Shown here in pieces: positions 43,384-52,338 of a DNA stretch of 64,000 bases. Below the pieces are notes generated by a model. It ran no database searches, was not told the origin of the DNA, and saw only the letters and a program-made list of their open reading frames with translations. The position numbers and the translations under genes were made by a program. Positions within the stretch are counted from its first letter, which is position 1; each line of letters begins with the position of its first letter. This stretch comes from Paraflavitalea devenefica (GTDB lineage Bacteria; Bacteroidota; Bacteroidia; Chitinophagales; Chitinophagaceae): positions 124,001 through 188,000 of the forward strand of contig NZ_JAARML010000001.1 of NCBI RefSeq assembly GCF_011759375.1. Direction: 5' to 3'.

Positions 43384-44634
43384 ATGGCAACTGAACAAAT
43401 TACCCAGGAACAATTTGCCCATTTATACCAGAAATGGCGCTCACAGCAGCTCTCCGAAGAGGAATGGCGCCTGTTTCAGCAAACGGCTACCGATCCGGCC
43501 ATGAAAAGTATGCTGTTGGCCGCTGTGCAGCAAGACCTGCTGTCGGCTGAGTTTGATAATTTATTAACTGCCGATGAACGTCAGGAGGCTTATGGTCTAT
43601 TAATGGAAAAGATCAATGCTTCTCAGGCAGCCATGGATGCCCCTGCTCACCGTACTCACTTCCTGAAAACAGCCTGGTTTAAGTATGCTGCCGCCATTCT
43701 TATCATACTCGGCGCTGTCGCTTACGGCTGGATAAATAGCCGCCATGATAGTAGCCTCGCCACAACAGATGACAACAAACGCTTGCAACCGGATATTCCT
43801 CCTGGTGGTGAAAAGGCAGTTTTAATACTGGCCGGTGGGACAAAGATTATGCTGGATAGTGCTGCCAATGGAAATGTAGCCCAGCAGGGAAACGCTCAGA
43901 TCGTGAAATTATCCAACGGTCAGATTGCTTATCATTTACAAGGCAAACCGGACAAAGTATTGTGGAATACAATGAGCACGCCTGCCGGCGGACAGTATCA
44001 GGTAATGCTACCCGACGGAACAAAGGTTTGGCTTAATGCCGCCAGTTCCATTACCTACCCAACTGCATTTCCTGGTAAAGAAAGGTCTGTCAGGATTTCC
44101 GGGGAAGCTTATTTTGAAGTGGCAAAAAACAAGCAGAAACCTTTTATTATTGATGTCGATGGAAAATCACTCGTGGAAGTAGTAGGAACAAGCTTTAACA
44201 TCAACTCCTATGTGAACGAAGGTAGTATTAAGACAACCCTATTGGAAGGAAGCGTGAAAGTGATCAGCGAAGACAAAAAAGCCATCCTCAAACCAGGTCA
44301 ACAGGCTCAAATAGCTCTCCAGGCCGGGACAGGTAATGACCGGCCATCTGGAAAGAGCAGTGCCACTATAATAATCAACTCATCCATAAACCTGGAGCAG
44401 GTTATGGCATGGAAGAATGGAATATTTAATTTCAATGGAGAGGATCTGTTCACAGTCATGCGACAATTGGAGAGATGGTACAATATTAATGTTCAATATC
44501 AAGGTGCTGTATCCAATGTAATTTTCGAAGGTGAAATGTACAGGAATGCCAATCTTTCTGATGTGTTGGAGGCCTTGCAGAAAATGGGCGTAAAATTCAG
44601 GCTGGAAGGGAAGAAATTAATAGTTACCAATTAG
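43384..44634 (+). CDS. FecR-family anti-sigma factor (second)
   Basis: 416 residues. Cytoplasmic sigma-binding part (QFAHLYQKWRSQQLSEEEWR), a single transmembrane helix (about 100-117, YAAAILIILGAVAYGWI), the FecR domain (NTMSTPAGGQYQVMLPDGTK; WLNAASSITYPTAFPGKERS; GEAYFEVAKN; VEVVGTSFNINSY) and the C-terminal DUF4974 STN-like domain (GIFNFNGEDLFTVMRQLERW). It is the longer, canonical form compared with the first FecR of the window. Confidence 0.93.
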   Translation: MATEQITQEQFAHLYQKWRSQQLSEEEWRLFQQTATDPAMKSMLLAAVQQDLLSAEFDNLLTADERQEAYGLLMEKINASQAAMDAPAHRTHFLKTAWFKYAAAILIILGAVAYGWINSRHDSSLATTDDNKRLQPDIPPGGEKAVLILAGGTKIMLDSAANGNVAQQGNAQIVKLSNGQIAYHLQGKPDKVLWNTMSTPAGGQYQVMLPDGTKVWLNAASSITYPTAFPGKERSVRISGEAYFEVAKNKQKPFIIDVDGKSLVEVVGTSFNINSYVNEGSIKTTLLEGSVKVISEDKKAILKPGQQAQIALQAGTGNDRPSGKSSATIIINSSINLEQVMAWKNGIFNFNGEDLFTVMRQLERWYNINVQYQGAVSNVIFEGEMYRNANLSDVLEALQKMGVKFRLEGKKLIVTN

Positions 44635-44716
44635 CTAAGTAACTTATTGCTGTTAATAGTAAACGCAAACAAAAAATATTAATGATTTGATCTAAGACAG
44701 GTTATCCAAACAAAAA

Positions 44717-44741
44717 CCGCTCCGTGTGGAATACGAAGCGG
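44717..44741 (+). promoter_or_regulatory. Leader hairpin between FecR and SusC
   Basis: CCGCTCCGT (44717-44725) and ACGAAGCGG (44733-44741) pair with one mismatch around a 7-nt loop in the 252-bp FecR-SusC gap. No T-run follows, so it may be an attenuation or stability element. The gap holds no other recognisable gene. Confidence 0.35.
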
Positions 44742-44886
44742 CAGATGTCTGGGCAACAAAACAAACTTAAGTCTTCCAGGACTGCTTATTACATCACCCA
44801 AACAACACAAAAGTATGGTAAAAACTGCTATTTGTGGTTGGTCGGCTCGTGGGAGCAACCGCTGCATCACCCAAACCCTGTTAGCC

Positions 44887-47800
44887 ATGAAACTAACCGC
44901 TTTTCTACTTACCGCCGCGTTCCTGAATGTCAGCGCAAAAGCTGTGTCGCAGAACATCACGTTTACAGGTCAGCATGTTAGCCTCGAATCAGTTTTTGCA
45001 GCAGTAAAAAAACAGACGGGGTATCTTTTCCTTTATCCCAGGGCCGCTCTTCGCGCTGCTAAACCGGTTTCGGTTTCGGCGCAGGACCTTCCCCTGGAAA
45101 AATTTCTTGCTGAAGTATTCAGGTCGCAACCGCTTGAATACAACATTAAAGGCAAAAATATTTTTGTATCACTCAAACCAACCGTTACCGGGTCTTCTAA
45201 CCAACAACGCTCATCAAATGTAGCATTGGGTATGCTTAAGGATACGTTGATCCACGTTACCGGCAGCGTTACGAACGATCAGGGAAAACCATTGAGCGGT
45301 GCTAATATATTCATCAGGAGAACTGGTCGTGGCACCACCTCCGATCCTCATGGAAATTTTACCATCGAAGCTTCAACGGGCGACATATTGATTATCTCTT
45401 TTATAGGGTATGATACAAGAGAGGTTAAGATCAGTTCAGCCAATGCCGGTACTATATTGCTAAAACTGAAACCCGCCTCTCTGGGTGATGTAATTGTGAC
45501 TACAGCATACGGGATTGAAAAAAGAACAAAAGAGCTGGGATATGCTGTCGCCAAAGTAAAGGGGGAAGATATAAACCGCACTAACCCGGGAAACTTTCTT
45601 TCGGGGTTGGTAGGTAAGGTCTCAGGTCTCAATATTTCTTCATTAAGTCCTGACATGACTCCGGATAATAATATTATGTTGAGAGGTATCAGGTCTATTA
45701 ATCAATCGGCCAACAATCAGCCATTGTTCATATTGAATGGTTCGCCACTTTCTTTTGGAGCAGACCAGAACTCAGCTACCCTGGCGCTGGATTTTCTGAA
45801 TAATCTCAATCCGAATGATATTCAGGATATCACCGTACTTAAAGGGGCAAATGGTGCTGCATTATATGGCCCCGAAGGGGTGAACGGTGTTATTATTATT
45901 ACAACCAAACGGGGCGATAAGGAAGGGCTTAAGATAGGTTTCAGAAGCAGTACCGCTTTTCAGTATATAGATTTCAGTCAGCGAAAAGTGCAGACACAAT
46001 TCGGCGCCGGAAATCTGACAGATGCTCAGGGCAACCCGGTGTACAATCCCGTTGGTGCTGAATTATGGGGACCGGCATTTAATAATGAGCTCGTTCCGCT
46101 GGGAAGACCGGATGAAAATGGTGAAACCCAGCAAGTCCCCTACAGGTATTCGGATGACCGGCAGCAATTCTGGGATGTTGCAAGGATTACGCAGAGCAAT
46201 CTTTCCATTTCGCAATCGGATAACAAGTCTGACTTCTATCTCGGTCTTTCTTATACAGATCAGACTGGCCTGCTTCCGGGCGACAAACAGAACAAGGTTG
46301 GCATATTGCTGAATACAGGAAGGCAATTCAATAAATGGAATGTTCGTATCAACCTTGGTTATACATTGACCAACGCTGATAAAGGGCCCAGCAGTATCAA
46401 AACCGACATGACACCGCCACATGTTCCGCTCACGAGCTATAAAGATTTTATAAATGATCATTGGGCCGACCGCAATCATTACTGGGCAGATGAAACAGAA
46501 AATCCTTATGAAACAATAGCCAGTAACAGGCGTAAATCCACAGAAAATGCATTAACAGGGAATCTTGATTTTACAATAAAGCCATTGAAATGGCTCACTA
46601 TCACAGAACGCCCCGGAATCACGTATAGCGCTTCCTACACCAAAGCAACCAATGCCCCCAGGATCTATTCTGATTTTGCAAAAGCATACGGTGCTATGGG
46701 AAGATGGGTGAGCTACAGGGATATTCCGGCCCGGCTCAGCGAGGAAACACTTACCTCATTGGCCATTAATAACGATCTGTTGCTGACAGGTCTGCACAAT
46801 GCCGGTTCTTTCTCCTTCCGCACTACGCTGGGCAATACCATAAGGCAGAACTATACAAAAGAAGTCATAGGCAGCACCTCTTACCTGGTTATTCCTGTCT
46901 ATAATCTTGCCTATGGAAGAATGGGAGAAACATTTCCCCGGGAGAAATCCGTCCTTTCAAGATTTTATTCTCTGTTCAGTACATTTTCAGTAGGATACAG
47001 AGACATGGTATTCCTTGAGCTTACGGGGCGGAATGACTGGGATTCCAAACTTGCCGTAACCGCCCGTAATAAAAATTTTTATTCCGGTGCAAATACTTCG
47101 ATCGTGCTTTCAGAAATGATTCCCGCATTATCAAAAATGAAATGGTTATCATCGGCCAGGTTGAGAGCATCTGTTACCCGCACGGCAAATATGAATATCA
47201 GGCCATACCAGACAGAAAGAATACTCGATCTATACCGCATTTATGGTGACCTGGTATCCTATATCTATAAGGGGAATAATCCCAATCCCTTTATCAAACC
47301 GGAGAATTTGATTTCACAGGAGTATGGCGGAAGCTTTTCTTTTTTAAACCAGCATATTAACCTGGATATCACGTATTATAAGCAGCGAAATAACGGGCTT
47401 ATTCTCGATGTCGTTAACTCCCTATATAGTGGGGCGCCAACTATTGATAATGCAGGCGTATATGATAACATGGGATGGGAGTTTGATGTAAAGATCAACA
47501 GGTTGTTCAAGGCCGGACATTTTCAGGCAGGCATGGATATTCGACTGGCGCTGAATGATAATAAAGTGATCTCTCTGCCGCCTGTATATAATAATCAATT
47601 GATGGCGTATGTAGGGCCTGCCCAGGTAATTGCCCGGACCGGTCATCATGCTTTTGAATTTAATCTGACCGACTGGAGGCGAACACCTGACGGAAAGATA
47701 ATTGTAAACAGCGCAACAGGAATGCCGGAGCTTGACTATGCCAACCCGGTATTTACCGGAAGAACACTGCCTCGCTATTCTGGGGCAGCTAACTTGAACC

Positions 47801-48351
47801 TGGAGTGGAAGAAACTTAAACTATACCTATTAGGAGAATTCAGGGGAGGCAATCACCAGTACAATGGGGCAGGGAGCCTGGACACCCGCATGGGATGGTC
47901 ACCACTCACAGTATATAATAACAGGGAACCCTTTGTACTTCCCAATTCTGTTTATGACGACGGATCAGGTAAATATGTGGAAAATACAGCTATAAAAATA
48001 ACAGCCATTCGTGATTTTTACCAGAACTATGCTTCATCGGCCAGCATTCCCTATCTCGTAAAAGCTGACTTTTTTAAACTGAGGGAAATATCCCTCACCT
48101 ACGATTTAACATTAAAAATAAAACCGGTTAAAAATATTTTACTGGGCGTATATGGCCGTGATATAGCATCCATTTATGCAAAAGGAAATTTTTACGGAGA
48201 CCCCTTGATGGTCAGGGGGCCGGGATGGTCAAGGGGAATGATCAACCCAGGTGGTGAATCCAATTTGAGCAATGTTGCCGGTGCAGCCGCGAACGAAACA
48301 AGACTACCTGGCACGATCATGTATGGATTTGTGGTAAATGTAGGTTTCTAA
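44887..48351 (+). CDS. SusC/RagA-family TonB-linked outer-membrane protein with STN domain (second)
   Basis: 1154 residues from the ATG at 44887, which begins a good signal peptide (MKLTAFLLTAAFLNVSAKAV); the frame extends 24 codons upstream without one. STN domain (ITFTGQHVSLESVFAAVKKQ, to about residue 95), CarboxypepD_reg-like domain (VTGSVTNDQGKPLSGANIFI), plug (VIVTTAYGIEKRTKELGYAV; IMLRGIRSIN; ITVLKGANGAALYGPEGVNG) and barrel ending GFVVNVGF. Paired with the SusD-like lipoprotein 20 bases on. The ligand is unknown; no glycosidase or sulfatase gene is adjacent. Confidence 0.94.
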   Translation: MKLTAFLLTAAFLNVSAKAVSQNITFTGQHVSLESVFAAVKKQTGYLFLYPRAALRAAKPVSVSAQDLPLEKFLAEVFRSQPLEYNIKGKNIFVSLKPTVTGSSNQQRSSNVALGMLKDTLIHVTGSVTNDQGKPLSGANIFIRRTGRGTTSDPHGNFTIEASTGDILIISFIGYDTREVKISSANAGTILLKLKPASLGDVIVTTAYGIEKRTKELGYAVAKVKGEDINRTNPGNFLSGLVGKVSGLNISSLSPDMTPDNNIMLRGIRSINQSANNQPLFILNGSPLSFGADQNSATLALDFLNNLNPNDIQDITVLKGANGAALYGPEGVNGVIIITTKRGDKEGLKIGFRSSTAFQYIDFSQRKVQTQFGAGNLTDAQGNPVYNPVGAELWGPAFNNELVPLGRPDENGETQQVPYRYSDDRQQFWDVARITQSNLSISQSDNKSDFYLGLSYTDQTGLLPGDKQNKVGILLNTGRQFNKWNVRINLGYTLTNADKGPSSIKTDMTPPHVPLTSYKDFINDHWADRNHYWADETENPYETIASNRRKSTENALTGNLDFTIKPLKWLTITERPGITYSASYTKATNAPRIYSDFAKAYGAMGRWVSYRDIPARLSEETLTSLAINNDLLLTGLHNAGSFSFRTTLGNTIRQNYTKEVIGSTSYLVIPVYNLAYGRMGETFPREKSVLSRFYSLFSTFSVGYRDMVFLELTGRNDWDSKLAVTARNKNFYSGANTSIVLSEMIPALSKMKWLSSARLRASVTRTANMNIRPYQTERILDLYRIYGDLVSYIYKGNNPNPFIKPENLISQEYGGSFSFLNQHINLDITYYKQRNNGLILDVVNSLYSGAPTIDNAGVYDNMGWEFDVKINRLFKAGHFQAGMDIRLALNDNKVISLPPVYNNQLMAYVGPAQVIARTGHHAFEFNLTDWRRTPDGKIIVNSATGMPELDYANPVFTGRTLPRYSGAANLNLEWKKLKLYLLGEFRGGNHQYNGAGSLDTRMGWSPLTVYNNREPFVLPNSVYDDGSGKYVENTAIKITAIRDFYQNYASSASIPYLVKADFFKLREISLTYDLTLKIKPVKNILLGVYGRDIASIYAKGNFYGDPLMVRGPGWSRGMINPGGESNLSNVAGAAANETRLPGTIMYGFVVNVGF

Positions 48352-48371
48352 TTATTATCAACACTAACAGT

Positions 48372-49988
48372 ATGACAGCGCATAACAAAATATCAGCGAT
48401 CCTATTTTCACTGCTATTGATCACTATTACTCATACAGGCTGCCGTAAGGGATGGCTGGATGTGAATTACAATCCGGGAGAACTGACCGATAGCCTTGCG
48501 ACACCCGACCTGGTGTTACCTTCCTTACTGGACGAATGGACGGCAGCAAGCGGCATGGACTTCAAAGTAAATTTTAATGGCTTGCTGAACCAATGGATGG
48601 GATACTGGTGCGAACCGCTGGCATCTCCGGGTAATTCCGCCCAAACGTATAATATCGTAACTACCAGTTGGTCCTGCAATCCAAGGATCAGTCCGCTGTT
48701 GCTGGAGAACAAAGCCCGCCGCACCAATCAAACTTTTTATGAGGGGATAGCCAGGATCATACAGGCGCTTACCTGGAGCAGGAATGTAGACGTTCTCAAT
48801 AATATTCCATACCGGGAAGCCTTCAAACAACATATCACGCAGCCAAAATATGATAAGGGGCAATTCATTTATGAGGAATTGATGAAGCAACTGGACACCT
48901 CCATCCACCTGATAAAAAACGCTGCACTTGACAAGAACCTGAGAATAACAACGGCTGATATTATGTTTCACGGTGACAAGGGTAAATGGGTCCGGTTCGC
49001 GAACACCCTGAAACTTCGCTTACTCGTTCACCAGGCTAACCGCCCCGAAAGAACGGCGTATATTCAAAAGGAGATTGATAAAATACTGGCAGAAGGGTCC
49101 GGGTTTCTTAACAGTGGTGAAGATGCATCCGTTAACCCGGGGTATAATGAGCAGCAACAAAGCTTGCTGTACCAGGTATATTGCAGGCACAATATCTATG
49201 CTTTCTTTTGGTATGCAGCTTCGGCAAATATTGTAGGCCTGAATTTCCTGAAAGAAAATAATGATCCAAGGTTAGGGTTTTTCTATGCTCCTGTGCAGAT
49301 GTCTGTGCCGGCAGGTGCCCCCGAACCCTTTTCCCAGCCCGGCCCTTTGGAATACCGGGGCAATAAATTCGGGCTTCCGGTTAATGAAGCTGAATATCAG
49401 CACCAGGGCGCATTGTATGTATCACAAGCAGGAAGCATAGCTGCTCATGGACCTGTTACTCCGTCTTCTTCAGGAATTTTTAAAGGGTATAATATGAATG
49501 ATTGGATAATGACAAGCATTGAAAGCCTTTTTTTACAGGCAGAAGCTGTACAAAGAGGATGGATACCCGGAGATGCCGAACTCGCCTACAAGAATGCGGT
49601 AAGAGAATCTTTCAGATGGCTGAACGTAGGCGGGAACAGCACCTTGCCGGAACTTTCCGATGCTGTGTTTAACGAATGGTATAATGATCAGGTAGATAAC
49701 GGAAATCCCTATGTAAGCTGGCCTGATGCGCCCAACAAATATAAATTGCTGATGTTCCAGAAATACCTGGCATTTAATGGCATTGAGCCATTTGAAACAT
49801 GGGTGGATTACAGGAGGAACAATGCCTACCCTGGCATTCCCTTATCTGCTGATCCGGGACGGGTTGCTGATGTCATGCCAGTCAGAATGCCATACCAGGA
49901 GTTGGAGTATATCAACAATGCAGAAAATGTAAAGCAGCAGGGAGTCATCAATATATTTACCAGCAAGATATGGTGGATGCCTGATTGA
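48372..49988 (+). CDS. SusD-like outer-membrane lipoprotein (SusD-like_2 type)
   Basis: 538 residues. Lipoprotein signal (lipobox HTGC), followed by RKGWLDVNYNPGELTDSLAT, the usual opening of the SusD-like_2 branch. Further signatures are YEGIARIIQALTWSRNVDVL, IMFHGDKGKWVRFANTLKLR, ESLFLQAEAVQRGWIPGDAE and FNGIEPFETWVDYRRNN. It belongs to a different branch from the first SusD in the window (627 residues, RagB type), so the two loci are not recent duplicates. A strong terminator follows after 49 bases. Confidence 0.92.
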   Translation: MTAHNKISAILFSLLLITITHTGCRKGWLDVNYNPGELTDSLATPDLVLPSLLDEWTAASGMDFKVNFNGLLNQWMGYWCEPLASPGNSAQTYNIVTTSWSCNPRISPLLLENKARRTNQTFYEGIARIIQALTWSRNVDVLNNIPYREAFKQHITQPKYDKGQFIYEELMKQLDTSIHLIKNAALDKNLRITTADIMFHGDKGKWVRFANTLKLRLLVHQANRPERTAYIQKEIDKILAEGSGFLNSGEDASVNPGYNEQQQSLLYQVYCRHNIYAFFWYAASANIVGLNFLKENNDPRLGFFYAPVQMSVPAGAPEPFSQPGPLEYRGNKFGLPVNEAEYQHQGALYVSQAGSIAAHGPVTPSSSGIFKGYNMNDWIMTSIESLFLQAEAVQRGWIPGDAELAYKNAVRESFRWLNVGGNSTLPELSDAVFNEWYNDQVDNGNPYVSWPDAPNKYKLLMFQKYLAFNGIEPFETWVDYRRNNAYPGIPLSADPGRVADVMPVRMPYQELEYINNAENVKQQGVINIFTSKIWWMPD

Positions 49989-50037
49989 GGACCAAATTTA
50001 AAAATAAAGTAGCTATTACCCGTTTAGGCTACTTGCA

Positions 50038-50065
50038 GGGAGAGCCGCTTGAGGCTCTCCCTTTG
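50038..50065 (+). terminator. Rho-independent terminator after the second SusC/SusD locus
   Basis: GGGAGAGCC (50038-50046) and GGCTCTCCC (50053-50061) form a perfect 9-bp stem with a 6-nt loop, followed by TTTG. It abuts the ABC-permease remnant, so it may originally have served that gene on the minus strand. Confidence 0.75.
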
Positions 50066-50122
50066 TCATTCCGATCTCAGGCTCTTCACGGGGTTTACTA
50101 ACACTGCTTTGATCGATTGGAA
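50066..50122 (-). pseudogene. C-terminal remnant of a MacB/FtsX-type ABC transporter permease
   Basis: Read on the minus strand, the bases before 50066 encode FQSIKAVLVNPVKSLRSE and a stop. This closely matches the conserved end of Bacteroidota MacB-like permeases (family ending NPVKSLRxE, from memory). Upstream the frame is lost where the dehydrogenase fragment begins on the other strand. Only the last 18 or so codons remain. Confidence 0.6.
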
Positions 50123-50123
50123 G

Positions 50124-50351
50124 CTTGCCGATGGCGGGCGTATTATTTACATTGCCTCCAGTACCACTTCTTTCCCTGTTCCCGGCATGGCTGTTTACGG
50201 CGGCAGCAAAACAACGCCCCGCTACCTGGTGGACATCCTCTCGAAGGAGATATTCAGTGGCCGCAGAATCTTAAGCCCGCAGCAGTTCCATTCCCCTCCT
50301 GAAACCGTCTATTGGTCAAAGAAATTTTACCCGGGCATCCCCCGGCCGTAG
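50124..50351 (+). pseudogene. Fragment of a short-chain dehydrogenase/reductase
   Basis: The plus-strand frame encodes LADGGRIIYIASSTTSFPVP, then GMAVYGGSKTTPRYLVDILS and KEI, the SDR catalytic Ser and Tyr-x3-Lys region. The nucleotide-binding TGxxxGxG half is missing, and the C-terminal part degenerates after KEI. Upstream codons of the same frame come from the ABC-permease end and are not SDR. Clearly a partial gene. Confidence 0.65.
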
Positions 50352-50370
50352 GTTTGGAGAAATCTTTTTT

Positions 50371-52332
50371 ATGAGGCTAATAGCACTAATCTACTTCTTT
50401 CTCCTGCTGGCCGGCGTGCCTGTAGTCTGTGGGCAAGCACCCGCCAAACCAGTTTCTGGCCCTTCAGGCGAATGGCCCGCCTATGGTAATGACGCAGGCG
50501 GTACCCGTTATTCATCTTTGAACCAGGTAAACAACCGGAATGTAACTGCACTCAAGGTAGCCTGGATATACCAGACGGGCGAATTGAAAATGTATGAAGG
50601 TACCAATGTTATGAAACAGGCTGCTTTTGAAGCCACGCCTATCATGACCGGCGGCACGCTTTATTTCAGTACACCCACTGCGCGGGTATTCGCCATTAAT
50701 GCTGCTACCGGTAAGGAACAATGGGTGTTTGATCCCAAAATGGACCTGCGGAATGGTTATTCAGAAATAACGTCAAGGGGGGTGTCTATCTGGCCCGCAG
50801 GTGGGAGGCCGGATGGTAAAAATGTAACAAGAATTTTTATCGCTACTATTGATGGCCACCTGATTGCGCTGGATGCCAAAACAGGCAAGCCCATTCCTTC
50901 TTTTGGCGAGCAAGGTACTGTTGATCTGAACAAAGGCATGGGTGGCCGGATCGGTGTTACTTCCCCGCCGGCCATTATTGGCAATACGGTGATTGTAGGT
51001 TCGGCGATGGGCGATAACCAACGGTTTGATTATCCACCCGGAACAGTGCGGGCATACGATGTACTGACGGGCAAGCTTAAATGGGGTTGGGACCCTATTC
51101 CCCGCGACTCAACGGATAAAGCATGGGCTACCTGGAAAGGTCCCAAGGCGCATCAGGCAGGCGCTGCCAATGCCTGGGCTACTATTTCTGTGGATGCTGC
51201 ACGCGATCTTGTTTTTGTTCCGACCAGTTGCCCAAGCCCGGATTATTATGGCGGTGAACGGCTGGGGCAAAATTTGTATGGCAATTCTATTGTAGCCCTG
51301 CGCGCTTCTACCGGCAAACTGGTTTGGTATTACCAGGTGGTGCACCATGATCTCTGGGATTATGATATTGCTGCGCAACCGGTACTGACAAATATTACGA
51401 AAAATGGTAAGCAGGTTCCGGCAGTCATAGTGGGCACGAAGATGGGGCATGTTTTTATTCTGCACCGGGAAACGGGTCAGCCTTTATTTCCCGTGGAGGA
51501 ACGACCGGTAGCTGCTTCGGATATTCCGGGTGAAGAAGCCTGGCGCACGCAGCCATTTCCTGTATTGCCGGCGCCATTGGGTATACAAAGTATCAGCGAA
51601 AAGGATGCCTGGGGCCCTACTGAGCAAGAAAGAGCAGAAGCTAAAAAGAGAATAGCCCAATACACCAATAAAGGCATTTTCACGCCGCCTTCGTACAAAG
51701 GTTCCGTAATGACACCGGGCAATGCCGGCGGTATTCACTGGGGTGGTATGTGTGTGGACCCAAAGCAACAGGTACTGGTCACCAATATTAACCTGCTGCC
51801 TGCTATTATACGTATGGTGCCACGCGAAAAGATTGCCGAGTTCAGGGATAAAGCAAACAATGTAGTACGGGGAGAAACCGGTATGCAACGGGGCACTCCT
51901 TATGTGATGAACCGGGATTATCTTTTCAAAGTGGATAGTAACGGATTCATAATGCAAACCACTCCTCCCTGGGGCACCCTGGTAGCGATAGACCTGAAGA
52001 GTGGTCTTAAAAAATGGGAGGTGCCGTTGGGTTATATGCTGGACTCTGCCAAATACCCGGGCGCCCAAAAATGGGGCTCACTCAATTTTGGCGGGGCTAT
52101 GGTAACAGCAGGCAATTTAATATTTGTGGCTGCTTCCCGGGATGGTCATCTGCGCGCCTTCGATACCCACACTGGTGCTGAGGTTTGGAAGTACCTGCTG
52201 CCGGCTGGTGGACAGGCTACGCCCATGACCTATGCAATAAATGGTAAGCAGTATATCGTGATCGCTGCGGGCGGTCATGGAAAACTCGGGACTAAGCTGG
52301 GAGATTATGTGATTGCGTTTGCGCTGGAATAG
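50371..52332 (+). CDS. PQQ-dependent dehydrogenase-like beta-propeller protein
   Basis: 653 residues with a signal peptide (LIALIYFFLLLAGVPVVCGQ). An eight-bladed quinoprotein propeller is suggested by the opening EWPAYGNDAGGTRYSSLNQV and repeated blade motifs (FAINAATGKEQWVFDP; LIALDAKTGKPIPSF; VALRASTGKLVWYYQ; HLRAFDTHTGAEVWKY). The motif VVHHDLWDYDIAAQPVL is typical of membrane glucose dehydrogenase-type enzymes, but the N-terminal membrane domain of that enzyme is missing. Electrons would have to leave through another carrier. No PQQ synthesis genes are in the window. A TAGGTTTG box lies 15 bases before the start without a -33 element. Convergent with the 726-residue gene, 6 bases between. 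Confidence 0.85.
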   Translation: MRLIALIYFFLLLAGVPVVCGQAPAKPVSGPSGEWPAYGNDAGGTRYSSLNQVNNRNVTALKVAWIYQTGELKMYEGTNVMKQAAFEATPIMTGGTLYFSTPTARVFAINAATGKEQWVFDPKMDLRNGYSEITSRGVSIWPAGGRPDGKNVTRIFIATIDGHLIALDAKTGKPIPSFGEQGTVDLNKGMGGRIGVTSPPAIIGNTVIVGSAMGDNQRFDYPPGTVRAYDVLTGKLKWGWDPIPRDSTDKAWATWKGPKAHQAGAANAWATISVDAARDLVFVPTSCPSPDYYGGERLGQNLYGNSIVALRASTGKLVWYYQVVHHDLWDYDIAAQPVLTNITKNGKQVPAVIVGTKMGHVFILHRETGQPLFPVEERPVAASDIPGEEAWRTQPFPVLPAPLGIQSISEKDAWGPTEQERAEAKKRIAQYTNKGIFTPPSYKGSVMTPGNAGGIHWGGMCVDPKQQVLVTNINLLPAIIRMVPREKIAEFRDKANNVVRGETGMQRGTPYVMNRDYLFKVDSNGFIMQTTPPWGTLVAIDLKSGLKKWEVPLGYMLDSAKYPGAQKWGSLNFGGAMVTAGNLIFVAASRDGHLRAFDTHTGAEVWKYLLPAGGQATPMTYAINGKQYIVIAAGGHGKLGTKLGDYVIAFALE

Positions 52333-52338
52333 CCATGT

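Noticed and set aside
50049..50351. Intact 100-residue protein
   Set aside because: The first part is antisense to an ABC-permease tail and the rest is only the central part of an SDR, so the frame is a chance fusion of remnants.
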